Positions 10,065-20,159 of a DNA stretch of 64,000 bases are shown here, in pieces. Position numbers and translations under genes: made by a program. Below the pieces are notes generated by a model. That model was not told where the DNA came from. It made no database searches and saw only the letters and a list, made by a program, of their open reading frames with translations. The DNA is from Enterobacter sp. RHBSTW-00994. GTDB taxonomy: Bacteria > Pseudomonadota > Gammaproteobacteria > Enterobacterales > Enterobacteriaceae. The stretch is from contig NZ_CP056199.1 in NCBI RefSeq assembly GCF_013782625.1, positions 3,180,588 to 3,244,587 of the forward strand, given 5' to 3'. Every line of letters begins with the position of its first letter. The first letter of the stretch is position 1.

Positions 10065-11531
10065 ATGAAGACTATTGCCTCCACTCAGCTCCCAGCCCAC
10101 GTTCAGCAGCCTGGCTACGATCGCCAGCAGTTACGCTCCCGCATTGTTCACTTTGGGTTTGGTGCATTTCATCGTGCACATCAGGCGTTGTTAACAAATC
10201 GTGTGCTGAACGCGAAGGGAGGCGATTGGGGTATTTGTGAGATCAGCCTCTTCAGTGGCGATGTGCTGATGAGCCAGTTGCGTGCGCAAAACCATCTGTT
10301 CACTGTGCTGGAGAAAGGCGCTGAGGGGAATCAGCCCATCATTGTCGGTGCTGTTCACGAATGCCTGAATGCAAAGCTGGACTCCCTGGCGGCTATTATT
10401 GAAAAATTCTGTGAGCCCCAGGTGGCCATTGTCTCACTGACCATTACCGAAAAAGGCTACTGCATCGATCCGGCGACCGGCAAACTGGATATGCAAAACG
10501 CCCGCATTCTCCATGACCTGGAAAACCCTTCAGAGCCCCATTCCGCACCGGGTATTCTGGTGGAAGCGCTCCATCGACGTCGGGAGCGTGGCCTGCCTGC
10601 TTTTACGGTGCTCTCCTGCGACAATATTCCTGACAATGGCCATGTGGTAAAAAATGCGGTTCTCGGGATGGCTCACAAACGGTCGGCAGCCCTTGCAGAG
10701 TGGATAAGCCAGCATGTCAGTTTTCCTGGAACCATGGTCGACCGAATTGTTCCCGCCGCTACAGAGGCTTCTCTGGCAGAAATTACCCAGGAAATGGGCG
10801 TTGAAGACCCCTGCGCCATCAGTTGTGAACCCTTTATCCAGTGGGTGATTGAAGACAACTTTGTGGCTGGCCGTCCTGAATGGGAAGTGGCTGGCGTACA
10901 GCTGGTGAACGATGTTTTGCCGTGGGAACAGATGAAATTACGGATGCTGAACGGCAGTCACTCTTTCCTCGCTTATCTGGGCTATCTTGCAGGTTTCGCC
11001 CATATCAATGAATGTATGCAGGAACCCTGTTTCCGCGAGGCAGCCCACCGCTTAATGCTCGATGAACAAGCCCCCACGCTGCGTATCACAGATGTCGATT
11101 TGACAGCCTATGCCAACAGCTTGATCGAGCGTTTTGCCAACCCGGCGTTACAACACCGAACCTGGCAGATTGCGATGGATGGTAGCCAGAAATTACCACA
11201 GCGCATGCTGGAGGGGATCCGGGTGCATTTAGAACGCAAAAGCACCTGGCCACTGTTGGCTCTCGGTGTGGCAGGCTGGATGCGCTACGTCAGCGGCATA
11301 GATGATAACGGTAACGAGATTGATGTTCGTGATCCGCTCAGCGACAAAATTCGCGCACGCGTTAAAGACAGCCGCGAAGAGGATCGTGTCGACGCTCTGC
11401 TGGCTCTCAGCGAAGTCTTTGGTCAGGACCTTCCATCCGACCCGTATTTTGTCCATTCTGTGAAGCAAGCCTACCAGCTCATTACTCGCCACGGCGCACG
11501 CCAGGCTGTTATTGAAACGTTAAAAATTTAG
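10065..11531 (+). CDS. yeiQ: Mannitol dehydrogenase family oxidoreductase (mannonate/fructuronate type)
   Basis: A 488-residue NAD-dependent oxidoreductase of the polyol/mannonate dehydrogenase family, closely similar to E. coli YeiQ and paralogous to UxuB. It has the N-terminal nucleotide fold (RIVHFGFGAFHRAHQ) and the catalytic-domain segment KLRMLNGSHSFLAYLGYL. The start at 10065 (MKTIASTQLP) aligns with E. coli YeiQ. An in-frame ATG lies 9 bp upstream. The neighbouring uxuA suggests reduction of fructuronate to mannonate, but the substrate is inferred. Confidence 0.92.
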   Translation: MKTIASTQLPAHVQQPGYDRQQLRSRIVHFGFGAFHRAHQALLTNRVLNAKGGDWGICEISLFSGDVLMSQLRAQNHLFTVLEKGAEGNQPIIVGAVHECLNAKLDSLAAIIEKFCEPQVAIVSLTITEKGYCIDPATGKLDMQNARILHDLENPSEPHSAPGILVEALHRRRERGLPAFTVLSCDNIPDNGHVVKNAVLGMAHKRSAALAEWISQHVSFPGTMVDRIVPAATEASLAEITQEMGVEDPCAISCEPFIQWVIEDNFVAGRPEWEVAGVQLVNDVLPWEQMKLRMLNGSHSFLAYLGYLAGFAHINECMQEPCFREAAHRLMLDEQAPTLRITDVDLTAYANSLIERFANPALQHRTWQIAMDGSQKLPQRMLEGIRVHLERKSTWPLLALGVAGWMRYVSGIDDNGNEIDVRDPLSDKIRARVKDSREEDRVDALLALSEVFGQDLPSDPYFVHSVKQAYQLITRHGARQAVIETLKI

Positions 11532-11549
11532 CCATTTTTGCGATTAAGA

Positions 11550-11572
11550 CGAACGGAGCGGCCCTCCGTTCG
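11550..11572. other. Stem-loop between yeiQ and yeiR
   Basis: A perfect 9-bp inverted repeat (CGAACGGAG / CTCCGTTCG) with a 5-base loop, 18 bp after the yeiQ stop. No T run follows, so it is not a clear intrinsic terminator. It may protect the mRNA 3' end. Confidence 0.55.
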
Positions 11573-11654
11573 CCCTCCCCCTTCTCATCGCGTTCCTTTT
11601 TCGTCAGGATGGCGGATAATTGTTATAGCATCACAATTATCTTCTGGAGCGCAC

Positions 11655-12641
11655 GTGACTAAAACCAACCTTATTACCGGCTTTCTCGGCAGCGGTAAAA
11701 CCACCTCGATTCTGCATTTACTGGCCAATAAAGATCCGGCCGAAAAATGGGCCGTACTGGTAAATGAATTTGGTGAAGTCGGCATTGATGGTGCGCTGCT
11801 GTCAAACAGCGGTGCGATGATCAAAGAAATCCCCGGTGGATGTATGTGCTGCGTGAATGGGTTACCCATGCAGGTGGGTCTGAACACACTGCTGCGCCAG
11901 GGTAAACCCGATCGCCTGCTGATTGAACCAACCGGTCTGGGCCACCCAAAACAAATTCTCGATTTACTCACCGCGCCCGTATACGAACCCTGGATCGATC
12001 TGCGTGCCACGCTGTGCCTGCTTGATCCGCGCCAACTTCTTGATGAGAAAGCTCTGAGCAATGAGAACTTCCGCGATCAACTCGCCTCTGCGGATATCAT
12101 CGTCGCCAATAAAGCCGATCGTGCAACGACAGAGAGTCGTGAGGCATTCGACGCCTGGTGGCAACACTTTGGTGGCGGGCGTCAGCGTATTCAGACGACT
12201 CAGGGCCATATCGAAAACGCGCTACTCGATCTTCCTCGTCTGAACCAGGCGGAACTGCCAGCCAGCGCCGCACACACCCACAGCCATAGTGTGAAGCAAG
12301 GTCTGGCCGCATTGAGCCTGCCTGAACATCAGCGCTGGCGTCGCAGCCTCAACAATGGCCAGGGCTATGAGGCCTGCGGATGGATTTTTGACGCTGATAC
12401 GTGCTTTGACACAATTGGCATACTGGAGTGGGCCCGCCTCGCCCCAGTCGATCGTGTTAAGGGGATCATGAGGACACCGGATGGACTGGTACGCATAAAT
12501 CGCCAGGGCGCAGATTTCTTCATTGAGACGCAAAATATTGCACCGCCTGATAGCCGAATAGAGTTAATTAGTGCGGTTAATGCAGACTGGAATGCCCTTC
12601 AGTCCAGCCTGTTGAAGCTTCGTTTAACTTCCGGAGGCTAA
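11655..12641 (+). CDS. yeiR: COG0523 (CobW/YeiR) GTPase, zinc-binding metallochaperone-like
   Basis: A 328-residue G3E P-loop GTPase. It shows Walker A GFLGSGKTTS at its start, the family metal motif GCMCC, the ANKAD base-recognition motif, and a His-rich linker HTHSHS. The start is the GTG at 11655, preceded by GGAG. This gives VTKTNLITGFLG, which matches E. coli YeiR, and no better start lies nearby in the open frame that runs from 11538. E. coli YeiR binds zinc and hydrolyses GTP. A role in zinc homeostasis is inferred. Confidence 0.93.
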   Translation: MTKTNLITGFLGSGKTTSILHLLANKDPAEKWAVLVNEFGEVGIDGALLSNSGAMIKEIPGGCMCCVNGLPMQVGLNTLLRQGKPDRLLIEPTGLGHPKQILDLLTAPVYEPWIDLRATLCLLDPRQLLDEKALSNENFRDQLASADIIVANKADRATTESREAFDAWWQHFGGGRQRIQTTQGHIENALLDLPRLNQAELPASAAHTHSHSVKQGLAALSLPEHQRWRRSLNNGQGYEACGWIFDADTCFDTIGILEWARLAPVDRVKGIMRTPDGLVRINRQGADFFIETQNIAPPDSRIELISAVNADWNALQSSLLKLRLTSGG

Positions 12642-12669
12642 CGTTGCCCCTGAATTAACTGCTTGCTGA

Positions 12670-13389
12670 ATGATGATGACAACTCGATTTCCCTTGATAA
12701 TTTTACTGAATGTCGCCGGTCTGGCGCTTTTCCTCTCCTGGTATTTGCCGGTGAATCATGGTTTCTGGTTCCCTCTGGATTCCGCCATTTTTCATTTCTT
12801 TAACCAGGAGTTGGTCAAAAGTGAAGCGTTCTTGTGGCTGGTCGCTGTCACTAACAACCGAGCCTTTGATGGCTGCTCGCTTCTGGCAATGGGTAGCCTG
12901 ATGCTCACTTTCTGGCTGAAAGAAGATAAGGCCGGACGTCGACGTATTCTGATTATTGGACTGGTCATGTTACTGACTGCCGTGGTGCTCAACCAACTGG
13001 CACAGGCACTTATTCCGGTTAAACGCGCCAGCCCAACCCTCTTTTTTAGCAATATTAACCGCGTGAGTGAATTACTGCATATTCCGACGAAAGATGCGTC
13101 TAAAGACAGCTTCCCTGGCGATCACGGCATGATGCTGCTTATTTTTTCCGCAATTATGCTGCGTTATTTTGGTAAAAAAGCGTTCGCTGTAGCCCTGATT
13201 ATTTTTGTAGTTTTTGCCTTCCCACGCGTAATGATTGGCGCGCACTGGTTTACTGATATTGCAGTAGGCTCACTTTCTGTTGCTTTGATTGGCCTGCCGT
13301 GGTGGTTAATGACCCCACTGAGCGATCGGATTATTGCCGTTTTTGAACGCTATCTTCCCGGCAAAACGCAACAAATTAAAAACAAATAA
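12670..13389 (+). CDS. lpxT: Lipid A 1-diphosphate synthase (Kdo2-lipid A phosphotransferase)
   Basis: A 239-residue inner-membrane PAP2-family protein, formerly YeiU. It transfers phosphate from undecaprenyl pyrophosphate to the 1-position of lipid A on the periplasmic side. The three phosphatase motifs are visible: VKRASPT, SFPGDHG and RVMIGAHWFTDI, between hydrophobic helices. Three ATG codons stand close together at the start (12670, 12673 and 12679), so the exact initiator is uncertain. It lies 28 bp after yeiR. Confidence 0.93.
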   Translation: MMMTTRFPLIILLNVAGLALFLSWYLPVNHGFWFPLDSAIFHFFNQELVKSEAFLWLVAVTNNRAFDGCSLLAMGSLMLTFWLKEDKAGRRRILIIGLVMLLTAVVLNQLAQALIPVKRASPTLFFSNINRVSELLHIPTKDASKDSFPGDHGMMLLIFSAIMLRYFGKKAFAVALIIFVVFAFPRVMIGAHWFTDIAVGSLSVALIGLPWWLMTPLSDRIIAVFERYLPGKTQQIKNK

Positions 13390-13802
13390 CTAACCTAAAT
13401 TAACCTCATCCATCAGGGATCATTTTTGATCCCTGACGCACTTTTCCCCGTCAGCTTCATTTTCGTCATCTTCTCGTAATATTATTCGTGATACAAATGA
13501 ACATGTTGCACGTTTCTTAACCTAAATTGACGGCATTTTGCGCAATCCCGATTATTCACTTTCTGTATCACAATTTCTTATACAAAAACGGATATTTTTA
13601 CTCGCAATGGTGTAAGCAATCGGTTAATCTCGAACTCGTTTTGCCCCATAGAGATAATTTTGCAGGGTAAAGAAATTTGTGCGTCATGCCACAAATCTGA
13701 CCATAAAGAATTGTCTCGATGTGCACAGATAATTAGTCTCGTCACGTTTGGCATTTTTATAACGATATTTATCGTTAAGGACTTCAAGGGATAATAAACA
13801 AA
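13390..13802. other. lpxT-mepS intergenic region
   Basis: A 413-bp AT-rich gap. It holds the lpxT terminator at 13413-13436 and, near mepS, a small inverted repeat AACGAT / ATCGTT (13761-13776) just before AAGGACTTCAAGGG, the likely ribosome-binding region of mepS. No ORF is convincing. The remainder is probably the mepS promoter and a long leader. Confidence 0.55.
13413..13440 (+). terminator. Terminator-like hairpin after lpxT
   Basis: A perfect 10-bp stem TCAGGGATCA / TGATCCCTGA with a TTTT loop, 23 bp after the lpxT stop. Only a short CTTTT tract follows, so termination may be partial. Confidence 0.65.
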
Positions 13803-14372
13803 ATGGTCAAATCTCAACCGATTTTGAGATATATCTTGCGGGGGATCCCGGCGATAGCAGTAGCGGTTCTGCTGTCCGCATGTAGTACATCGAATACCGC
13901 TAAGAATATGCATCCTGAGACGCGTGTTGTGGGAATGGAAGATTCCTCTTCACTGCAAGCCTCTCAGGATGAATTTGAGAATATGGTACGTAACCTGGAC
14001 GTGAAGTCCCGTATTATGGACCAATATGCTGACTGGAAAGGCGTGCGCTATCGTCTTGGTGGCAGCACCAAAAAAGGTATCGATTGTTCCGGTTTTGTAC
14101 AACGTACTTTCCGTGAGCAATTCGGGTTAGACCTTCCGCGTTCGACTTATGAGCAGCAGGAAATGGGTAAATCGATCTCGCGTACCAAACTGCGTACCGG
14201 CGATTTAGTTCTGTTCCGGGCTGGTTCTACAGGCCGACACGTAGGAATATACATTGGCAACGACCAGTTTGTTCATGCTTCCACCAGCAGTGGTGTGACG
14301 ATATCCAGCATGAACGAGCCATACTGGAAGAAGCGCTACAACGAAGCGCGCCGCGTTCTGAGTCGCAGCTAA
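13803..14372 (+). CDS. mepS: Murein DD-endopeptidase, NlpC/P60 lipoprotein
   Basis: A 189-residue outer-membrane lipoprotein (Spr). Signal peptide with lipobox LLSAC gives a lipidated Cys27. The NlpC/P60 domain has catalytic Cys95 in GIDCSGFVQ, His146 in GRHVGIYIG and His158 in FVHAST. It cleaves D-Ala-mDAP crosslinks to make room for new peptidoglycan. The length matches E. coli Spr (188). It is followed by a strong terminator. Confidence 0.97.
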   Translation: MVKSQPILRYILRGIPAIAVAVLLSACSTSNTAKNMHPETRVVGMEDSSSLQASQDEFENMVRNLDVKSRIMDQYADWKGVRYRLGGSTKKGIDCSGFVQRTFREQFGLDLPRSTYEQQEMGKSISRTKLRTGDLVLFRAGSTGRHVGIYIGNDQFVHASTSSGVTISSMNEPYWKKRYNEARRVLSRS

Positions 14373-14425
14373 TGACTCTATCGTATCGTTGGTTATCCCT
14401 TGGCTGACGATTCGATAAAAAAAAG

Positions 14426-14450
14426 CACTGCTTCGGCAGTGTTTTTTTTT
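14426..14450 (+). terminator. Rho-independent terminator of mepS
   Basis: Stem CACTG / CAGTG with the stable CTTCGG loop, extended by A/T pairs and followed by nine Ts, about 54 bp past the mepS stop. Confidence 0.92.
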
Positions 14451-14577
14451 GTCTGTCCATCATCAGGTCGCGAACAACATTGCCTGACTGAATAGAATAA
14501 ACCAGGCTATAGTCTTGTAAAACCGTCAGTTTAGCCGCATTGGTGCTACAAACGATACATCAGGAACAACGACGTTT

Positions 14578-16134
14578 ATGTTCAGCCGCTACTTTTCAAC
14601 CAGCCGAAAAATGCTGACCGGCAGTATCATTGCGGGGCTTCTTGTTGCCCTGCTCTGCGGCGCGTTGCAGTTCTTCACCAGCTACCACCAGCGACAAGAA
14701 AAACTCGACACGTTGATGTTAGATCTTCGTGTCTACATGAATAACTACTTCGGTGAGTTAAAAAAGACGATCGATACGCTTCAACCACTGACGTTAAGTC
14801 ATTGCCGCGATGTGAGCAGTGAGCTAACGTCTCGCGCGGCGTTTAGCATTAATGTACGTGCGTTTCTACTGGTAAGAGATGGCATCGTATTTTGCTCCTC
14901 CGCAACAGGGGAAATGAACGCACCGCTAACGGATTTGATGCCAGAACTTGATCTCGAAAAAAACGTTGATATGGCGCTGTTACCCGGTACGCCAATGTTG
15001 CCCAAAAAACCGGCCATTGTTATCTGGTATCGTAACCCCCTGGTAAATAATGGCGGTGTTTTTACGTCGATAAATATCAATCTGACACCTTATCTTCTCT
15101 ATACCTCACGACAAGATGATTTTGCGGGTATCGCGCTGGTCGTGGGAAATAATGCGCTCTCCACGGGATCCGATCATCTGCTTAAGGCAAGCGAGTTAAC
15201 CGAGCATCCCGCGCGCACCACAAAACTCGATAATATTCCCCTGACCATTAATTTGTACGCCGAATCGTGGAAAGCAGAGAGCCTTCTGTTTGCGCTTCTT
15301 TTTGGCATGATCTCCGGGATCGCAGCCGGAACGCTGAGCTATTACATCCTGACCGTGCGCCTGAACCCAGGCAGAGAGATCTTAACCGCTATCAAACGAG
15401 ACCAGTTTTACGTGGTTTACCAGCCCGTGGTGGATGCCAAAGAGTTAAAAATGCGGGGTGTCGAAGTCCTGATGCGCTGGCGTCACCCAAGCGCCGGTGA
15501 AATCCCGCCTGATGCCTTTATCAATTTTGCAGAAGCCCAAAAACTGATTGTGCCGCTGACGCTTCATCTTTTTGATCTCATCATTCGCGATGCCGCCGTT
15601 TTAAAAACCTTGCTACCACCCGGAGCAAAGCTGGGAATTAATATCGCTCCAGGCCACCTGCATGCTGAAAGCTTCAAAGATGATATGCGCAAGTTTGCCG
15701 CATCATTACCGCCTGATCATTTCCAGGTCGTTCTGGAAATAACCGAACGGGATATGCTTAATCAGCGTGAAGCAAATAAACTCTTCGACTGGCTACACCT
15801 TGAAGGTTTCGAAGTCGCTATTGATGATTTTGGTACGGGCCACAGCGCACTCATCTACCTTGAGCGTTTCACCATGGACTATCTCAAAATCGATCGCGGA
15901 TTTGTGAACGCAATCGGTACTGAAACAGTGACGTCTCCCGTACTGGATGCTGTGCTAACGCTCGCAAGGCGTCTTAATATGTCAACCGTGGCGGAAGGTG
16001 TTGAAACGCCGGAGCAAGCCGCCTGGCTGCGTGAACATGGCGTTAATTTCTTGCAGGGCTACTGGATTAGCCGTCCAATGCCGCTCGCGCAGTTCATCAA
16101 ATGGCAACCAGACACGCCGCCTGCAGGTGAATAA
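14578..16134 (+). CDS. pdeN: c-di-GMP phosphodiesterase with periplasmic CSS domain
   Basis: A 518-residue inner-membrane protein (formerly Rtn). The N-terminal helix is followed by a periplasmic CSS-motif domain (FLLVRDGIVFCSSATGE), a second helix near residues 235-258, and a C-terminal EAL domain. The EAL domain shows GVEVLMRW (ExLxR variant), DDFGTGHSAL and EGVETPEQ, so catalytic residues look intact. CSS-EAL enzymes hydrolyse c-di-GMP under control of periplasmic disulphide state. Confidence 0.93.
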   Translation: MFSRYFSTSRKMLTGSIIAGLLVALLCGALQFFTSYHQRQEKLDTLMLDLRVYMNNYFGELKKTIDTLQPLTLSHCRDVSSELTSRAAFSINVRAFLLVRDGIVFCSSATGEMNAPLTDLMPELDLEKNVDMALLPGTPMLPKKPAIVIWYRNPLVNNGGVFTSININLTPYLLYTSRQDDFAGIALVVGNNALSTGSDHLLKASELTEHPARTTKLDNIPLTINLYAESWKAESLLFALLFGMISGIAAGTLSYYILTVRLNPGREILTAIKRDQFYVVYQPVVDAKELKMRGVEVLMRWRHPSAGEIPPDAFINFAEAQKLIVPLTLHLFDLIIRDAAVLKTLLPPGAKLGINIAPGHLHAESFKDDMRKFAASLPPDHFQVVLEITERDMLNQREANKLFDWLHLEGFEVAIDDFGTGHSALIYLERFTMDYLKIDRGFVNAIGTETVTSPVLDAVLTLARRLNMSTVAEGVETPEQAAWLREHGVNFLQGYWISRPMPLAQFIKWQPDTPPAGE

Positions 16135-16223
16135 TTTCACAACGGTGGCTACGTCACTTATTATTCAGCTTATCTGAATACTTCTCCGCACGTGAGTCAG
16201 AATCAAGAGGGATCCGCCGGGAG

Positions 16224-18029
16224 ATGTTTATGCGCATTGTTGTGCTGCTATTAGCATTAGTGAGTCTGTCCAGTCAGGCCCAGGCGATTAAAGAGAGCTA
16301 CGCGTTCGCCGTCCTGGGCGAACCTAAGTACGCGGTCAATTTTAATCATTTCGATTACGTTAATCCTGCTGCGCCAAAGGGGGGAAACGTGACGCTCTCC
16401 GCTATCGGCACATTTGATAACTTCAACCGTTTTGCACTGCGCGGGGTTGCCGCGGCACGTACCGAATCACTCTATGACACACTTTTTGTTACCTCAGATG
16501 ATGAGCCTGGTAGCTACTATCCTCTGGTAGCTGAAAACGTTCGTTACGCTGAAGATTTCTCCTGGGCCGAAATATCACTTAATCCACGGGCACGTTTTCA
16601 TGATGGTTCCCCCGTAAAAGCCAGCGATGTCGCGTTCACATTTCAGAAATTTATGACTGAGGGTGTCCCCCAGTTTCGCCTGGTCTATAAAGGCACAACC
16701 ATAAAAGCCATTGCGCCGCTCACGGTACGTATTGAACTCGCCGAGCCGAATAAAGAGAACATGCTCAGCCTGTTCTCATTGCCCGTCATGCCGGCATCAT
16801 TCTGGAAAAGTCATAAGCTCAGCGATCCCTTATCAACACCTCCCCTTGCAGGCGGCCCTTATCGCATCACCGACTGGCGTATGGGGCAGTATGTGGTCTA
16901 TTCCCGCGTCAAAGACTACTGGGCGGCAAATTTACCCGTCAACCGTGGCCGCTGGAATTTTGACAGCCTGCGGTACGACTATTACCTCGACGATAACGTT
17001 GCCTTTGAGGCATTCAAAGCAGGTGCTTACGATTTGCGTCAGGAAAGTAGCGCTAAAAACTGGGCCACCCGCTACAAAGGTAAAAACTTTTCAAACGGCT
17101 ACATTGTCAAAGACGAACATAAAAACGAGTCAGCGCAAGATACGCGCTGGCTGGCGTTTAATATCCAACGCCCTATGTTTGCTGACCGTCGGGTTCGCCA
17201 GGCAATCACCCTGGCGTTTGATTTTGAATGGATGAACAAGGCCCTGTTTTACGGTGCATACAGCCGTGCTAACAGCTATTTCCAGAATACGGAGTACGCC
17301 GCCCGTCAATACCCGGATGCTGATGAACTCACCCTGCTTGCACCGTTGAAATCAGAACTTCCACCTGAAGTCTTCACACGTGTATTTCAGCCTCCGGTCT
17401 CAAAAGGCGATGGGTTTGATCGTGACAACCTGCTTAAAGCCAGCAAGTTGCTGGATGAGGCGGGATGGGCGTTAATAAATCAGCAACGCGTCAATGTGCA
17501 AACCGGAAAGCCACTCAGCTTTGAACTCCTGTTGTCCTCTGGCGGCAACGATCAGTGGGTTCTGCCTTTCCAGCATAGCCTTGCGCGGCTTGGCATTACG
17601 ATGACGATACGTCAGGTGGATAACGCACAGCTTACCAACCGAATGCGGAGTCGCGATTACGATATGATGCAGCGACGCTGGCCTGCTCAACCCTGGCCGA
17701 GTGGTGACTTACAGATCTCCTGGGCATCAAGCTATATCGACTCATCGTATAACGCGCCAGGTGTTCAAAGCCCGGCGATTGATACATTGATCGCTAAAAT
17801 CGTCGCGGCTCAGGGAGATAAGAACAAGCTTCTCCCTCTGGGACGTGCGCTTGATCGCGTATTAACCTGGAATTATTACATGCTGCCAATGTGGTTCATG
17901 GGCGAGGATCGCGTCGCTCGTTGGGACAAATTCTCGATGCCATCCGTTCGCCCAATCTACTCTCTGGGATTTGACAACTGGTGGTATGACGTCAATAAGG
18001 CAGCCAAACTTCCCGCAGAGCGGCGCTAA
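16224..18029 (+). CDS. yejA: Microcin C/oligopeptide ABC transporter, periplasmic binding protein
   Basis: A 601-residue SBP family 5 protein with an N-terminal signal peptide ending near SSQAQA. It is closely similar to E. coli YejA, which captures oligopeptides and peptide-nucleotide antibiotics such as microcin C. Family segments include LGEPKYAVNFNHFDYVNPAAPKGG and RARFHDGSPVKASDVAFTF. It is the first gene of yejABEF. Starts at codon 1 or at the ATG two codons later are both possible. Confidence 0.95.
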   Translation: MFMRIVVLLLALVSLSSQAQAIKESYAFAVLGEPKYAVNFNHFDYVNPAAPKGGNVTLSAIGTFDNFNRFALRGVAAARTESLYDTLFVTSDDEPGSYYPLVAENVRYAEDFSWAEISLNPRARFHDGSPVKASDVAFTFQKFMTEGVPQFRLVYKGTTIKAIAPLTVRIELAEPNKENMLSLFSLPVMPASFWKSHKLSDPLSTPPLAGGPYRITDWRMGQYVVYSRVKDYWAANLPVNRGRWNFDSLRYDYYLDDNVAFEAFKAGAYDLRQESSAKNWATRYKGKNFSNGYIVKDEHKNESAQDTRWLAFNIQRPMFADRRVRQAITLAFDFEWMNKALFYGAYSRANSYFQNTEYAARQYPDADELTLLAPLKSELPPEVFTRVFQPPVSKGDGFDRDNLLKASKLLDEAGWALINQQRVNVQTGKPLSFELLLSSGGNDQWVLPFQHSLARLGITMTIRQVDNAQLTNRMRSRDYDMMQRRWPAQPWPSGDLQISWASSYIDSSYNAPGVQSPAIDTLIAKIVAAQGDKNKLLPLGRALDRVLTWNYYMLPMWFMGEDRVARWDKFSMPSVRPIYSLGFDNWWYDVNKAAKLPAERR

Positions 18030-18038
18030 GGAATCAAG

Positions 18039-19133
18039 ATGGGTGCTTACCTGATCCGCCGTTTATTGCTGGTTATTCCAACCCTGTGGGCCATCATCAC
18101 GATTAACTTTTTTATCGTGCAAATTGCCCCTGGCGGCCCGGTCGACCAGGCAATCGCGGCTATTGAATTTGGTAATAGTAGCGGTGTACCTGGTGGTGGT
18201 GGAGAAAGCCTGAGTGCCAGCCACGCAAGAACCGGTACAGGCAATATCAGCGAGAGTCACTACCGGGGCGGGCGTGGTCTGGACCCAGAGGTGATCGCCG
18301 AGATCACCCATCGTTATGGTTTTGATAAACCCATCCATGAGCGATATTTTAAAATGCTCTGGGATTACCTGCGATTTGACTTTGGCGACAGCCTGTTTCG
18401 TAGCGCGTCAGTATTGCAACTGATTAAAGAAAGCCTTCCTGTATCCATTACTCTGGGGCTATGGGGAACGCTCATTATTTATCTGGTGTCGATTCCACTC
18501 GGCATCCGAAAAGCCGTTTACAATGGCAGTCGTTTCGATATCTGGAGCAGCACATTTATCATCATTGGCTACGCCATTCCGGCATTCCTGTTCGCGGTTA
18601 TGTTGATTGTCTTTTTTGCTGGCGGCAGCTATTTCGATATTTTCCCGCTACGTGGGCTGGTATCAGCCGATTTCAGCACCTTACCCTGGTATAAAAAAAT
18701 TACCGACTATTTATGGCATATCACCCTGCCCGTTCTTGCCACGGTGATTGGGGGATTTGCAGCCCTGACCATGCTCACTAAAAATGCCTTTCTCGATGAG
18801 ATCCGCAAACAGTACGTGGTAACTGCCCGTGCAAAAGGCGTCAGTGAACAGCAGATCATGTGGAAACATGTTTTCCGCAACGCCATGCTGCTGGTGATTG
18901 CCAGTTTTCCTGCCACGTTCATCAGTATGTTTTTTACCGGCTCGCTGCTGATAGAGGTCATGTTCTCGCTGAACGGCCTGGGTCTGCTTGGCTATGAAGC
19001 CACTGTGTCACGCGACTATCCGGTGATGTTTGGCACACTCTACATTTTCACGCTGATTGGCCTGCTGCTGAATATCCTCAGTGATATCTGCTATACGCTG
19101 GTTGATCCCCGAATTGATTTTGAGGGCCGCTGA
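18039..19133 (+). CDS. yejB: Peptide ABC transporter permease
   Basis: A 364-residue inner-membrane permease of the DppB/OppB type. The first helix follows [17 protein letters not shown], and a long periplasmic insert rich in Gly and Ser comes before the main helices. The EAA-type loop [21 protein letters not shown] contacts the ATPase. It starts 9 bp after yejA and shares bases with the yejE start (TGATG). It pairs with YejE. Confidence 0.95.
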   Translation: MGAYLIRRLLLVIPTLWAIITINFFIVQIAPGGPVDQAIAAIEFGNSSGVPGGGGESLSASHARTGTGNISESHYRGGRGLDPEVIAEITHRYGFDKPIHERYFKMLWDYLRFDFGDSLFRSASVLQLIKESLPVSITLGLWGTLIIYLVSIPLGIRKAVYNGSRFDIWSSTFIIIGYAIPAFLFAVMLIVFFAGGSYFDIFPLRGLVSADFSTLPWYKKITDYLWHITLPVLATVIGGFAALTMLTKNAFLDEIRKQYVVTARAKGVSEQQIMWKHVFRNAMLLVIASFPATFISMFFTGSLLIEVMFSLNGLGLLGYEATVSRDYPVMFGTLYIFTLIGLLLNILSDICYTLVDPRIDFEGR

Positions 19134-20158
19134 TGCCACGTTTAAGCCCCGTCAATCAGGCCCGATGGGCCCGTTTCCGGCATAACCGCCGCGGTTACTG
19201 GTCGCTATGGATTTTTACCGTACTGTTCGTGCTAAGCATGTGTTCTGAGTTGATTGCTAACGATAAACCCCTGTTGGTGCATTTCAACGACCGCTGGTAT
19301 CTCCCTGTGCTCACTCAGTACAGCGAAAGTGACTTTGGTGGACCTTTTGCCACCGTGGCTGATTACCAGGACCCCTGGCTTCGCAATCAGATTGAAAAAC
19401 AGGGCTGGGCACTCTGGGCCCCAGTCCGGTTTGGTGCAAACACCATTAATTTTTCAACATCAACGCCCTTCCCCTCACCACCGTCAACACAGAACTGGCT
19501 CGGGACGGACGCCAACGGCGGTGATGTCCTGGCTCGCATTCTCTATGGCACGCGGATATCCATTTTATTTGGTTTGATGCTGACGCTATTTTCCAGCGTA
19601 ATGGGTGTGATTGCTGGTGCAGTCCAGGGCTATTACGGCGGAAAAATTGATCTTTGGGGGCAGCGGTTCATTGAAGTCTGGTCTGGAATGCCAACGCTAT
19701 TTCTGATTATTTTGCTCTCAAGCGTTGTACAACCTGACTTCTGGTGGCTACTTGGCATCACCGTGCTGTTTGGCTGGATGACGCTGGTTGGTGTCGTTCG
19801 CGCCGAATTTTTACGCACACGAAATTTTGATTACATCCGCGCTGCACAAGCGCTTGGGGTGAGCGACAGTGGTATCATTTTCCGCCATATGCTGCCCAAT
19901 GCGGTCGTCGCCACACTGACCTTCCTGCCGTTTATTTTATGCAGTTCAATCACCACGCTGACGTCGCTAGACTTTCTCGGCTTTGGGCTCCCGCTTGGCT
20001 CACCGTCTCTTGGTGAACTGTTGCTGCAAGGCAAAAATAACCTTCAGGCTCCCTGGCTGGGTATTACCGCCTTTCTTTCCGTGGCGGTATTGCTCTCATT
20101 ACTGATTTTTATTGGCGAAGCGGTACGCGATGCCTTTGATCCCAATAAGGCGGTATAA
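19133..20158 (+). CDS. yejE: Peptide ABC transporter permease
   Basis: A 341-residue permease of the DppC/OppC type. It has an N-terminal helix, a long periplasmic region, then membrane helices with the EAA loop RAAQALGVSDSGIIFRHMLPNA. The ATG overlaps the yejB stop by one base, and yejF starts 1 bp after its stop, so the operon is tightly coupled. It completes the YejB-YejE channel. Confidence 0.95.
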   Translation: MPRLSPVNQARWARFRHNRRGYWSLWIFTVLFVLSMCSELIANDKPLLVHFNDRWYLPVLTQYSESDFGGPFATVADYQDPWLRNQIEKQGWALWAPVRFGANTINFSTSTPFPSPPSTQNWLGTDANGGDVLARILYGTRISILFGLMLTLFSSVMGVIAGAVQGYYGGKIDLWGQRFIEVWSGMPTLFLIILLSSVVQPDFWWLLGITVLFGWMTLVGVVRAEFLRTRNFDYIRAAQALGVSDSGIIFRHMLPNAVVATLTFLPFILCSSITTLTSLDFLGFGLPLGSPSLGELLLQGKNNLQAPWLGITAFLSVAVLLSLLIFIGEAVRDAFDPNKAV

Positions 20159-20159
20159 G